Positions 26,353-35,245 of a stretch of DNA of 64,000 nt are shown in pieces. Under the pieces are notes generated by a model that was not told the DNA's origin, ran no database searches, and saw only the letters and a program-made list of their open reading frames with translations. Location of the stretch: NCBI RefSeq assembly GCF_021545335.1, contig NZ_CP089312.1:1426001-1490000 (forward strand). Direction: 5' to 3'. The translations under genes were made by a program, and so were the position numbers. How positions within the stretch are numbered: position 1 is the first letter of the stretch; the number at the start of each line of letters is the position of its first letter. This DNA comes from Streptomyces sp. GQFP (lineage in GTDB: Bacteria > Actinomycetota > Actinomycetes > Streptomycetales > Streptomycetaceae).

Positions 26353-27609
26353 CTAGACGATGACCCCGCTCTCCTTCAGCCGGCCGATGGTCTCCTCGTC
26401 GTAGCCCAGCTCGACCAGGACCTCGGAGCTGTGCTCGCCCAGCAGCGGGGCGCCGGCGATGTCCGGCTTGAAGGAGGAGAACTTCACCGGGCTGCCCACG
26501 GTCAGGTAGGTGCCGCGGCCCTTCTGCTCGACCTCGACGACCGTGCCGCTCTTACGCAGGTCCTCGTCGTAGGCCAACTCCTTCATGCTCATGACCGGAG
26601 CGCAGGGCACCTCCCACTCGCGCAGGATGTTCACCGCCTCGTACTTGGTCTTGTCCGCGAGCCACTTCTCGATCTCCTCGAAGATCTCGAAGATGTGCGA
26701 CTGACGGGCGCGCGCGGTGGCGTACTCCGGGTCCTCGGCCCACTCGGGGCGGCCGATCACCTCGGCGGTGCGCTTCCAGTTCTGTTCCTGGACGGTGAAG
26801 TAGATGTACGCGTTCGGGTCGGTCTCCCAGCCCTTGCACTTGAGCACCCAGCCGGGCTGCCCGCCGCCGCCCGCGTTGCCGCCACGCGGTACGACGTCGG
26901 TGAACTCCCCGTTGGGGTACTGCGGGTACTCCTCCAGATAGCCGACCCGCTCCAGGCGCTGCTGGTCGCGCAGCTTGACGCGGCAGAGGTTGAGCACGGC
27001 GTCCTGCATGGAGACGGAGACCTTCTGCCCCTTGCCCGTCCTGTTGCGGTCGATGATCGCCGTGAGGATGCCGATCGCCAGGTGCATCCCGGTGTTGGTA
27101 TCGCCGAGGGCGCCACCGGAGATGGTCGGCGGGCCGTCCCAGAAGCCGGTGGTGGAGGCGGCGCCGCCCGCGCACTGGGCGACGTTCTCGTAGACCTTGA
27201 GGTCGTTCCACGAGGAGTCGTCGTTGAAGCCCTTGACCGAGCCGAAGATCAGCCGCGGGTTGAGTTCCTGGATGCGCTCCCACGTCAGGCCCATCCGGTC
27301 CAGGGCGCCCGGGGCGAAGTTCTCCACCAGCACGTCGGCGTCGGTGATGAGCTTCTCCAACACCTCAAGTCCCTCAGGGGTCTTGGTGTTGATGGCAAGG
27401 GAGCGCTTGTTGCTGTTGAGCATCGTGAAATACAGCGCGTCGAGGTCCTCGATGTCCCGCAGCTGCTTCCGGGTGACGTCGCCGCCGTTGGGGCGCTCCA
27501 CCTTCAGGACGTCGGCGCCGAACCAGGCGAGCAACTGTGTGCAGGCGGGGCCGGCCTGGACCCCGGTGAAGTCGATCACCTTGATTCCGGCGAGCGGCTT
27601 TTCACTCAT
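26353..27609 (-). CDS. frc: Formyl-CoA:oxalate CoA-transferase (Frc 1)
   Basis: A 418-residue family III (CaiB-BaiF) CoA-transferase. The catalytic aspartate is Asp170 in GDTNTGMH, matching Asp169 of the Oxalobacter enzyme, and the mobile glycine loop GGGGQPGW is at 247-254. It moves CoA from formyl-CoA to oxalate, releasing formate and making oxalyl-CoA for Oxc. The ATG at 27609 has GGAAG upstream. It starts 29 bases after the oxc stop, so oxc-frc form one transcript. It is much less similar to the other two CoA-transferases of the island than those are to each other. Confidence 0.9.
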   Translation of the reverse strand: MSEKPLAGIKVIDFTGVQAGPACTQLLAWFGADVLKVERPNGGDVTRKQLRDIEDLDALYFTMLNSNKRSLAINTKTPEGLEVLEKLITDADVLVENFAPGALDRMGLTWERIQELNPRLIFGSVKGFNDDSSWNDLKVYENVAQCAGGAASTTGFWDGPPTISGGALGDTNTGMHLAIGILTAIIDRNRTGKGQKVSVSMQDAVLNLCRVKLRDQQRLERVGYLEEYPQYPNGEFTDVVPRGGNAGGGGQPGWVLKCKGWETDPNAYIYFTVQEQNWKRTAEVIGRPEWAEDPEYATARARQSHIFEIFEEIEKWLADKTKYEAVNILREWEVPCAPVMSMKELAYDEDLRKSGTVVEVEQKGRGTYLTVGSPVKFSSFKPDIAGAPLLGEHSSEVLVELGYDEETIGRLKESGVIV

Positions 27610-27638
27610 GTCTGCTTCCTTTTCGTGAAGTTGCGTGG

Positions 27639-29387
27639 TCACTTCTTGGCCGACGTGATGTTGCCGACGGTGATGCCCTTGGGGTTGAGGTGTGAGATGT
27701 GGCCGCTCTCGGTGCCGGCCGAGGGGTCGATCACGCAGTCGATGAGCGCCGGTCCGCCCGAGGCCAGCGCCTCGGTGAGGGCGGCGGTGACCTCGGCGGG
27801 CGTGGTCGCGCGGTAGCCCTTGCCGCCGAACGCCTCGATCAACAGGTCGTGGCGGGCCGCGCCCATGAGGGTCGTCGGCGAGGGAGTGTCGTCGTACGGG
27901 TTGGTGTCGTCACCCCGGTAGACCCCGCCGTTGTTCATGATCACGGTGACGACGGGCAGCTGGTAGCGGCAGATCGTCTCGATCTCGATCCCACTGAACC
28001 CGAAGGCGCTGTCGCCCTCGACGGCGACGACCGGTGCACCGCTCTCGACGGCGGCGGCGATGGCATACCCCATACCGATACCCATGACGCCCCAGGTGCC
28101 GCTGTCGAGGCGGTGGCGCGGTACGTGCATGTCGATGACGTTGCGCGCGATGTCCAGGGCGTTGGCACCCTCGTTGACGATGTACGTCTCCGGGCGCGCG
28201 CGCACGACGTCGCGTACGGCCTTCAGGGCGCCCATGAACTGCATGGGATGCGGGTCGGCCTCCAGACGCTTGGCCATCTTGGCGACGTTCTGCGCCGAGC
28301 GGGCGCCCAGTTCCTCGCGCCAGGCCGAAGGGGCCGCGATCTGGCCGGGCTTGGTGCGTTCGGCGAGGGCGTCGAGGACCGACTCGATGTCGCCGACGAG
28401 GGGGGCTGCGATGGGCTGATTGCTGTCCATCTCCTTGGGGTCGATGTCGATCTGGACGAACTTGGCGTCGGGGTTCCACCCCGTCTGGCCGTGCCCCAGC
28501 AGCCAGTTGAGGCGGGCGCCGATCAGCATCACGACGTCGGCCTTCTTCAGCGCGAGGGAACGCGCGGTGGCCGCCGACTGCGGGTGGTCGTCGGGCAGCA
28601 GGCCCTTGGCCATCGACATCGGTACGTACGGGATGCCCGTCGACTCGATGAACTCCCTTACCTTGGCGTCGGCTTGGGCGTACGCGGCGCCCTTGCCGAG
28701 TACCACCAGCGGGCGTTCGGCGGAGGCCAGCAGCTCGATCGCCCGGTCCACCGCCTCCGGGGCCGGGAGTTGGCGGGGCGCTGGGTCGACCAGGCGGCTC
28801 AGCGTCTTCGCGCCCTCCTCGGCGGGCATGATGGAGCCGAGCACCGCGGCCGGGATGTCGAGGTAGACGCCGCCGGGGCGCCCGGAGATCGCGGTGCGCA
28901 GCGCGCGGGCTATGCCGCGGCCGATGTCCTCCACGCGGCTGACCCGGTAGGCGGCCTTCACGAAGGGCTGCGCGGCGGCGAGTTGGTCCATCTCCTCGTA
29001 GTCGCCCTGCTTGAGGTCGACGAGGTGGCGCTCGCTGGAGCCGGAGATCTGCACCATCGGGAAGCAGTTGGTGGTCGCGTTCGCCAGCGCGACCAGGCCG
29101 TTGAGGAAGCCGGGTGCCGACACGGTCAGTGCCACGCCGGGCTTCTTGGTGAGGTAGCCGGCCGCCGCCGCCGCGTGTCCGGCGTTGCTCTCGTGCCGGA
29201 AGCCGATGTAGCGGATGCCCTGGGCCTGGGCGAGACGGGCCAGATCGGTGATCGGGATGCCGACCACTCCGTAGATGGTGTCGACGTCGTTCATCTTGAG
29301 CGCGTCGACGACCAGATGGTACCCGTCGGTGAGCTCGGTCGGAACGTCGGCTGCTGCCGCGGTCTCCAGTGGCGAGGGAGCGGTCAT
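27639..29387 (-). CDS. oxc: Oxalyl-CoA decarboxylase
   Basis: A 582-residue thiamine diphosphate enzyme. Glu66 in [10 protein letters not shown] is the cofactor-activating glutamate. The ThDP/Mg motif begins GDSAFGFSG and ends with NNGGVY, and the C-terminal HLNPKG is typical of Oxc. It decarboxylates oxalyl-CoA to formyl-CoA and CO2. The ATG at 29387 has AGGA nine bases upstream and a stronger GGAGG just beyond; longer in-frame starts have no ribosome site. First gene of the oxc-frc operon, divergent from the oxalate-CoA ligase across two dyad elements (29485-29550). Confidence 0.93.
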   Translation of the reverse strand: MTAPSPLETAAAADVPTELTDGYHLVVDALKMNDVDTIYGVVGIPITDLARLAQAQGIRYIGFRHESNAGHAAAAAGYLTKKPGVALTVSAPGFLNGLVALANATTNCFPMVQISGSSERHLVDLKQGDYEEMDQLAAAQPFVKAAYRVSRVEDIGRGIARALRTAISGRPGGVYLDIPAAVLGSIMPAEEGAKTLSRLVDPAPRQLPAPEAVDRAIELLASAERPLVVLGKGAAYAQADAKVREFIESTGIPYVPMSMAKGLLPDDHPQSAATARSLALKKADVVMLIGARLNWLLGHGQTGWNPDAKFVQIDIDPKEMDSNQPIAAPLVGDIESVLDALAERTKPGQIAAPSAWREELGARSAQNVAKMAKRLEADPHPMQFMGALKAVRDVVRARPETYIVNEGANALDIARNVIDMHVPRHRLDSGTWGVMGIGMGYAIAAAVESGAPVVAVEGDSAFGFSGIEIETICRYQLPVVTVIMNNGGVYRGDDTNPYDDTPSPTTLMGAARHDLLIEAFGGKGYRATTPAEVTAALTEALASGGPALIDCVIDPSAGTESGHISHLNPKGITVGNITSAKK

Positions 29388-29484
29388 GGTCCGAGGTCCT
29401 CCTTGGGCAGGTCCTGCCGGAGCGGCTACTCCTCTCACCATCCGCAGCACCCCGGGCCGCGTCCAAGACCCATCGGCGACCAGC

Positions 29485-29550
29485 CGATAAACAGCGTCTA
29501 TCGACCGCTGGCGCGGGGTCGCCAACTCCCTTGATAGACAGCTGCTATCG
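29485..29550. promoter_or_regulatory. Two matching 19-bp dyads between oxc and the oxalate-CoA ligase gene
   Basis: CGATAAACAGCGTCTATCG (29485-29503) and TGATAGACAGCTGCTATCG (29532-29550) agree at 15 of 19 positions and each has inverted GATA/TATC arms. Centres are 47 bp apart. The layout and partial dyads fit a LysR-type activator, and a LysR gene lies just beyond the ligase. They differ from the CATACAG elements elsewhere in the island. Confidence 0.7.
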
Positions 29551-29642
29551 GCCGTTCACGAGCGCGTATTGGACGCCGATCGCAGGTCACCGCAGGCTCG
29601 CAGAGGACTGTTCTGTCAGAACTGGCGTGAGGGGGTGGGGTC

Positions 29643-31217
29643 ATGGCCGTTCCGGCCGCGGCATCCGTGCGCGACGCCGACCGGTGCCGGCCTCCGACGG
29701 TCACGGGCCTCGCCGACCTCCTCGACCGACAGGTACGTGAACGCCCGTACGCCCGGGCCCTCGTGGTCTCCGATGACCGGGTGCACCTGTCCTACCGGGG
29801 GCTCGCCGCGCTGGCCGATGACGTGGCAACGCGACTCGTCCGTACGGGGCTGGGGCGCGGTGACGCGGTGGGGCTCATCTGCGCCAACACCGCTGAGTTC
29901 GTTGTTGGGTTGCTCGGTGCGGCGCGGGCTGGTGTGGTGGTCGCTCCACTGGATCCGACGCTGCCTGTGGTCCAACTCTCCGCACAGTTGGCGGCGTTGG
30001 GGGCACGGGCGGTTCTCGTCGGTCCTTCGATGAACGGGGCCGTACTGCCGGTCCCGGTGTGGCCGCTGCGGGTGGACGTCTCACGGGCGGGCACGGCGTC
30101 GGTCACGCTCGACACCGGTGCCGTCCCCGAAGTGCGAGGTGCGGCAGGCGAGTTGTCGGACCGTGACGCCCTCGTCCTGTGCACTGCGGGGACCACCGAC
30201 CGAGCCAAGATGGTCCCACTGACCCATGCCAATGTGGCCGCGTCGGTCCAAGGTGTGTGTGCCACCTATGAGTTGGGCCCCTGTGACGCGACGGTCGCGG
30301 TGATGCCGTTCTTCCACGGCCACGGGCTGTTCGCGGCGCTGTTGGCATCCCTGGCCAGCGGGGGCTGCGTACTGCTGCCCGAGCGGGGGCGGTTCTCGGC
30401 GGGCACGTTCTGGGACGACATGCGGGCGGTGAACGCCACTTGGTTCACCGCGGTGCCTGCTATCCACGAGATCCTGCTCGACCGTTCGGAGCGCGAATAC
30501 CCGGGGCCGCAGGCACCTCCCCTGAAGTTCGTACGGAGTTGCAGCGCGCCCCTCAACACGGCAACGCAGCGCGCGCTGGAGCGCACGTTCGGCGCGCCGC
30601 TGCTGTCCGCGTACGGGATGACCGAGTCCTCGCACCAGGCGACCAGTGAACCCCTGCCCGAGCGGGGGGAGTTGAAGCAGGGGTCGGTCGGGCGGCCGAC
30701 CGGGGTCGAGGTGCGGGTCGTCGACCGGAGCGGGCGGGTGTGTCCGGTGGGCGTCGAGGGCGAGGTGTGGGTGCACGGTCCGACCGTCGCCCGGGGCTAT
30801 CTCGCCGACCGGGACGGGACGGAGTACACCTTTGTCGACGGGTGGCTGCGCACCGGTGATCTGGGCGCGCTGGACGAGGACGGGTATCTGTCGCTGACCG
30901 GGCGGATCAAGAACCTCATCAACCGGGGCGGGGAGAAGATCGCGCCCGAGCATGTCGAGGACATCCTCGCCGGGTGCCCAGGTGTCGCCGAGGCGGCCGT
31001 GTTCGGCGTACCGGACGCGGTGTACGGGCAGCGGGTCGGTGCCGTCGTGGTGGTGCACGAGGGTGAGAGCGTCGGGCCCGCCGAGATTCTGCGGTACTGC
31101 CGTGACCGGCTGGCCGTGTTGGAGGTGCCGGACCGGATCGAGCTGGTCGCAGCCCTGCCGTACACCGCCAAGGGGGGACTGGACCGGAAGGCGGTACAGG
31201 CCCGGTACGCGCCCTGA
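29643..31217 (+). CDS. Acyl-CoA synthetase, probable oxalate-CoA ligase
   Basis: A 524-residue adenylate-forming enzyme resembling plant/yeast AAE3/Pcs60 oxalyl-CoA synthetase. Shared features include a VMPFFHGHGLFAALLASL region, FSAGTFWDDM...NATWFTAVPAIHEIL, FVRSCSAPL, YGMTESSH, GWLRTGDLG, GRIKNLINRGGEKIAP, and the C-terminal catalytic Lys510 (YTAKGGLDRK). The P-loop is atypical (TAGTTDRAKM at 181-190; usually TSGTTGRPKG). It would charge oxalate with CoA using ATP. GAGGGGG precedes the ATG. Divergent from oxc. Confidence 0.8.
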   Translation: MAVPAAASVRDADRCRPPTVTGLADLLDRQVRERPYARALVVSDDRVHLSYRGLAALADDVATRLVRTGLGRGDAVGLICANTAEFVVGLLGAARAGVVVAPLDPTLPVVQLSAQLAALGARAVLVGPSMNGAVLPVPVWPLRVDVSRAGTASVTLDTGAVPEVRGAAGELSDRDALVLCTAGTTDRAKMVPLTHANVAASVQGVCATYELGPCDATVAVMPFFHGHGLFAALLASLASGGCVLLPERGRFSAGTFWDDMRAVNATWFTAVPAIHEILLDRSEREYPGPQAPPLKFVRSCSAPLNTATQRALERTFGAPLLSAYGMTESSHQATSEPLPERGELKQGSVGRPTGVEVRVVDRSGRVCPVGVEGEVWVHGPTVARGYLADRDGTEYTFVDGWLRTGDLGALDEDGYLSLTGRIKNLINRGGEKIAPEHVEDILAGCPGVAEAAVFGVPDAVYGQRVGAVVVVHEGESVGPAEILRYCRDRLAVLEVPDRIELVAALPYTAKGGLDRKAVQARYAP

Positions 31218-31226
31218 CGGCTGGGC

Positions 31227-32162
31227 TCAGCGCACGCGGGGTTCGGCCGTCGGCAGCGGGCGGGCGAAGAAGTCGTCCAGGGACAGGCCCGTGGCGGCGT
31301 TGACGAACGCGCGGGCGGCGACCGAGCCGGGGGTGGCCGCGTGGATCGCCACCGAGACCTGGGCGCCGGCCTCGGGGTCGACCAGGGGCAGGGCTCTCGT
31401 CCTACCGACGACCGGCATGGCGCGCAGCCAGGTGTGCGGGACGATGCTCGCCCAACCGCCGCCGCCCACATGGGCGTAGAGGGAGGCGATGGAGTCCGTC
31501 TCGACCTGCGGGGTCACCACGAACCCCTTCTCCGCGAACACGGTGTCTACAATCTGCCGGATCCGCATGTCGGGCGTCAGCAGAGCGAGGGGCAGTTGGG
31601 CGGCGTCCGCCCAGGTCACGGTGGCGGACTGGGCGACGAGTTGGTCGTCCGAGACCAGCAGCATGTACCGCTCCTGGTAGAGGGGGACGACCTGCAGGCC
31701 CTCCTGGTCGTCCGGGTCGAAGTGGGCGATCGCCACGTCCAGCTCGAAGTCCCGTAGCTGGCGGTGGAGTTCCTTGGTCGACAGCCGGGACCGCACCTGC
31801 ACCTTGGCCAGCGGGTGCGCCGCGCAGAAGGCGGCGACGGGCAGCGCGAGGGTCGTGGACGCCGTGGGGTCCGTCCCGAGGTGCAGCGTGCCCGTGATGC
31901 CGGACTGTACGGCGGCCACCTCGGCCTTGAACGCGTCCTGTTCGGCGAGGATGCGCTTGGCCCAGACGACGAGCCGTTCGCCTTCCGGGGTGAGGCCCTG
32001 GTAGTTGTGCCCGCGGTTGATGAGCGTGACGTTCAACTCCCGCTCCAGCTTGGCGATCGCAGCCGAGAGCGCCGGCTGGGACACGTAGCAGGACTCCGCC
32101 GCGCGGGCGAAGTGCCGTTCCCTCGCCACCGCCACGAAGTACTCCAGCTGCCGGAACAGCAT
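31227..32162 (-). CDS. LysR-family regulator
   Basis: A 311-residue LysR protein: N-terminal winged helix (RQLEYFVAVARERHFARAAE, then VSQPALSAAIAKLERELNV) and a periplasmic-binding-like co-inducer domain. It starts 40 bases after fdsD in the same direction with GAGAGGAG upstream, so it is probably the last gene of the formate dehydrogenase operon. Candidate targets are the fds promoter and the dyads at 29485-29550. Co-inducer possibly formate or oxalate (inference). Its stop is nine bases from the convergent ligase stop. Confidence 0.85.
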   Translation of the reverse strand: MLFRQLEYFVAVARERHFARAAESCYVSQPALSAAIAKLERELNVTLINRGHNYQGLTPEGERLVVWAKRILAEQDAFKAEVAAVQSGITGTLHLGTDPTASTTLALPVAAFCAAHPLAKVQVRSRLSTKELHRQLRDFELDVAIAHFDPDDQEGLQVVPLYQERYMLLVSDDQLVAQSATVTWADAAQLPLALLTPDMRIRQIVDTVFAEKGFVVTPQVETDSIASLYAHVGGGGWASIVPHTWLRAMPVVGRTRALPLVDPEAGAQVSVAIHAATPGSVAARAFVNAATGLSLDDFFARPLPTAEPRVR

Positions 32163-32202
32163 GAACGACTCCTCTCCGTCCGGGGCCGCCCCAGCCTACG
32201 GG

Positions 32203-32415
32203 TCAGCGCAGGAGCTTCACGGCGGCGACCACCAGGGGGTCAAGGCCGTCCGCTCCGGCGTCGACGAACTCGTACAGCCTGGTACGCATGCGTGGGTCCC
32301 AGAACCTGCCGATGTGCCCCGCGATCTCCTCGGCGGCCCGCTCCCCCGGCAGGTGTCCGAGGTTTCTGGCGATGTCGTTCGCCATCCTGCGCTCGGACGG
32401 CACGGTCGCTGTCAT
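32203..32415 (-). CDS. fdsD: NAD-dependent formate dehydrogenase, delta subunit
   Basis: A 70-residue protein with the FdsD pattern: MANDIARNLGHLP...AAEEIAGHIGRFWDPRMR. FdsD is needed for assembly or activity of soluble NAD-dependent formate dehydrogenases. It begins one base after the fdsA stop codon, indicating translational coupling. Confidence 0.88.
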   Translation of the reverse strand: MTATVPSERRMANDIARNLGHLPGERAAEEIAGHIGRFWDPRMRTRLYEFVDAGADGLDPLVVAAVKLLR

Positions 32416-32416
32416 C

Positions 32417-35245
32417 TCAGTCCACCACCATGATCAGGTCGTCCGCCACCGGTTCCGCCGTCGGTTCCGCCTCAGCGGTCTCGCTCGGGCGGGCGAGGCC
32501 GACCTGGACGGCGGTCACCTTGTACTCCGGGCAGTTGGTCGCCCAGTCGGAGTTCTCCGTCGTCACCACGTTGGCGCCGGTCACGGGGTGGTGGAAGGTG
32601 GTGTAGACGACCCCGGTGGGCATCCGGTCGGAGATCTCCGCGCGCAGAGTCGTCCGCCCGACGCGGCTGGCGAGGGTGACCATGTCGCCGTCCTTGATGC
32701 CTCGGTCCTCGGCGTCGTGGGGGTGCAGTTCGAGGATGTCCTCGGGGTGCCAGGCGATATTGCCGGTACGGCGGGTCTGCGCGCCGACGTTGTACTGGCT
32801 GAGGATGCGTCCCGTGGTGAGGACCAACGGGAAGCGGCGCGTGCTGCGTTCGTTGGTCGGTACGTAGGAGGTGACCACGAACTTGCCCTTGCCGCGCACG
32901 AATTCGTCCACGTGCATGATGGGCGTGCCCTCCGGCGCCTCTTCGTTGCACGGCCACTGGACGCTGCCGAGCTTGTCGAGGAGGTCGAAGGAGACTCCGG
33001 CGAACGTCGGTGTGACGGAGGCGATTTCATCCATGATCGCGCGCGGATGGTCGTACGACATCGGGTAACCCATCGCGGTGGCGACCTCGCTGACGATCTG
33101 CCACTCGTGTTTTCCCGTCTTCGGTTTCATCACCGCGCGGACGCGGTTGATCCGGCGTTCGGCGTTGGTGAACGTGCCGTCCTTCTCCAGGAACGACGCG
33201 CCGGGCAGGAAGACTTGCGCGAACTTGGCCGTCTCGTTGAGGAACAGGTCCTGTACGACGACCAGTTCCATCGCTTCGAGGGCGGCGGTGACGTGCTTGA
33301 GGTTGGGGTCCGACTGAGCGATGTCCTCGCCGTGGACGAACAGGCCGCGGAAAGTGCCATCGATCGCCGCGTCGAACATGTTGGGGATGCGAAGTCCCGG
33401 CTCCGCGAGGAGAGTTCCTCCCCAGAGGTTCTCGAAGACGGTGCGTACCGCGTCGTCCGAGACGTGGCGATAGCCGGGGAGTTCGTGCGGGAACGAGCCC
33501 ATGTCGCAGGAGCCTTGGACGTTGTTCTGGCCGCGCAGCGGGTTCACGCCGACGCCATCCCGCCCGATGTTCCCGCAAGCCATCGCGAGGTTGGCCATTC
33601 CCATGACCATGGTCGAGCCCTGGCTGTGCTCGGTGACACCGAGGCCGTAGTAGATGGCGCCGTTGGGGGCGGTCGCGAACAGCCGTGCCGCTGCCCGCAG
33701 TTCGGCGGCCGGTACGCCGGTGATCTCCTCGACCGCCTCCGGGCTGTTCTCCGGTCGGGCGACGAACTCCGCCCAGTCGTCGAACCCTTCGCACCTCGCG
33801 TCCACGAAGGACCGGTCGACCAGGCCCTCGGCGACCACCACATGCGCCATCGCGTTCACGACGGCGACGTTGGTGCTCGGCCTGAGCTGGAGGTGGTGCT
33901 CGGCCTCGACGTGCGGCGAGCGTACGAGGTCGATACGGCGCGGGTCCACGACGATCAACTTGGCGCCCTCGCGCAGCCTTCGCTTCATCCGGGAGGCGAA
34001 CACCGGGTGTCCGTCAGTGGGGTTGGCGCCGATCACCATGATGACGTCGGCCTCGTCCACGGAACGGAAGTCCTGGGTGCCCGCCGACTCGCCGAAGGTC
34101 TGCTTGAGTCCGTATCCCGTCGGGGAGTGGCAGACGCGCGCGCAGGTGTCGACGTTGTTGTTGCCGAAGGCCGCGCGCACCATCTTCTGTACGACGTACA
34201 CCTCTTCGTTGGTGCAGCGCGAGGAGGTGATGGCGCCGACCGAGCTGGTCCCGTACCGGTCCTGGAGTTCGCGCATCCGCCGGGCGACGGTCCCGATCGC
34301 CTCGTCCCACTCGACCTCGCGCCACGGGTCGGTGATCCGCTCCCGCACCATGGGCTTGAGCACTCGGTCGGGGTGGGTGGCGTAGCCGAAGGCGAAGCGG
34401 CCCTTCACGCACGAGTGGCCCTCGTTGGCGCCGCCGTCCTTGTGGGGCACCATGCGGACGAGTTCGTCGCCGCGCAGCTCAGCCTTGAAGGAGCAGCCGA
34501 CGCCGCAGTAGGCGCAGGTGGTCACAACTGACCTGGTGGGCATGCCGAGTTCGACGACCGAGCGTTCCTGGAGCGTCGATGTCGGGCAGGCCTGGACGCA
34601 GGCGCCGCAGGAGACGCACTCGGAGTCCATGAAGGACTCCCCCGCCCCCGGTGAGACCTTGGAGTCGAAGCCGCGCCCCTCGATGGTGAGCGCGAAGGTG
34701 CCCTGGACCTCGCCGCAGGCCCGTACGCAGCGGGAGCAGGCGATGCACTTGGACGGGTCGAAGTCGAAGTAGGGGTTGGAGGTGTCCTTCTCGGCGTCGA
34801 GATGGTTGGCGCCCTCGTAGCCGTACCGGACCTGCCTGAGGCCCACCACGCCTGCCATGTCCTGGAGTTCGCAGTCTCCGTTGGCCGGGCAGGTGAGGCA
34901 GTCGAGGGGGTGGTCGGAGATGTACAGCTCCATGACGCCCTGGCGGAGCTTCTCCACCTTCGGCGTCTGGGTGCTCACCTTCATCCCGTCGGCGCACGGT
35001 GTGGTGCAGGAGGCCGGGGTGCCACGTCGGCCGTCGATCTCGACCACGCACAACCGGCAGGAACCGAAGGCCTCCAGGCTGTCGGTGGCGCACAACTTGG
35101 GTATGTCGACGCCTGCTTGGGCTGCCGCGCGCATCACGGAGGTGCCCTCCGGGACGGTCACCGGCAGACCGTCGACCTCCACCGACACCGTTGCCGGGCC
35201 GGGCCGTTCGGGGGTGCCGAAGTCGGGTTCCTTGAGCAGGCTCAT
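32417..35245 (-). CDS. fdsA: NAD-dependent formate dehydrogenase, catalytic alpha subunit
   Basis: A 942-residue molybdo/tungsto-enzyme. An N-terminal [2Fe-2S] domain (Cys52, 63, 66, 80) leads to a NuoG-like His/Cys cluster (HPLDCLTCPANGDC), two [4Fe-4S] ferredoxin motifs (CIACSRCVRAC, CVSCGACVQAC), and the CAYCGVGC cluster of the catalytic core. The metal ligand is Cys372 in VCHSPTG, so this is the cysteine form, not selenocysteine. It oxidises formate to CO2, passing electrons to FdsB. The ATG at 35245 overlaps the fdsB stop by four bases. The family is usually about 950-985 residues, so it is complete. Confidence 0.92.
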   Translation of the reverse strand: MSLLKEPDFGTPERPGPATVSVEVDGLPVTVPEGTSVMRAAAQAGVDIPKLCATDSLEAFGSCRLCVVEIDGRRGTPASCTTPCADGMKVSTQTPKVEKLRQGVMELYISDHPLDCLTCPANGDCELQDMAGVVGLRQVRYGYEGANHLDAEKDTSNPYFDFDPSKCIACSRCVRACGEVQGTFALTIEGRGFDSKVSPGAGESFMDSECVSCGACVQACPTSTLQERSVVELGMPTRSVVTTCAYCGVGCSFKAELRGDELVRMVPHKDGGANEGHSCVKGRFAFGYATHPDRVLKPMVRERITDPWREVEWDEAIGTVARRMRELQDRYGTSSVGAITSSRCTNEEVYVVQKMVRAAFGNNNVDTCARVCHSPTGYGLKQTFGESAGTQDFRSVDEADVIMVIGANPTDGHPVFASRMKRRLREGAKLIVVDPRRIDLVRSPHVEAEHHLQLRPSTNVAVVNAMAHVVVAEGLVDRSFVDARCEGFDDWAEFVARPENSPEAVEEITGVPAAELRAAARLFATAPNGAIYYGLGVTEHSQGSTMVMGMANLAMACGNIGRDGVGVNPLRGQNNVQGSCDMGSFPHELPGYRHVSDDAVRTVFENLWGGTLLAEPGLRIPNMFDAAIDGTFRGLFVHGEDIAQSDPNLKHVTAALEAMELVVVQDLFLNETAKFAQVFLPGASFLEKDGTFTNAERRINRVRAVMKPKTGKHEWQIVSEVATAMGYPMSYDHPRAIMDEIASVTPTFAGVSFDLLDKLGSVQWPCNEEAPEGTPIMHVDEFVRGKGKFVVTSYVPTNERSTRRFPLVLTTGRILSQYNVGAQTRRTGNIAWHPEDILELHPHDAEDRGIKDGDMVTLASRVGRTTLRAEISDRMPTGVVYTTFHHPVTGANVVTTENSDWATNCPEYKVTAVQVGLARPSETAEAEPTAEPVADDLIMVVD

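Noticed and set aside
32417..35245. Selenocysteine in formate dehydrogenase
   Set aside because: The ligand codon encodes Cys372 (TGC), not TGA, and no SECIS-like need arises.
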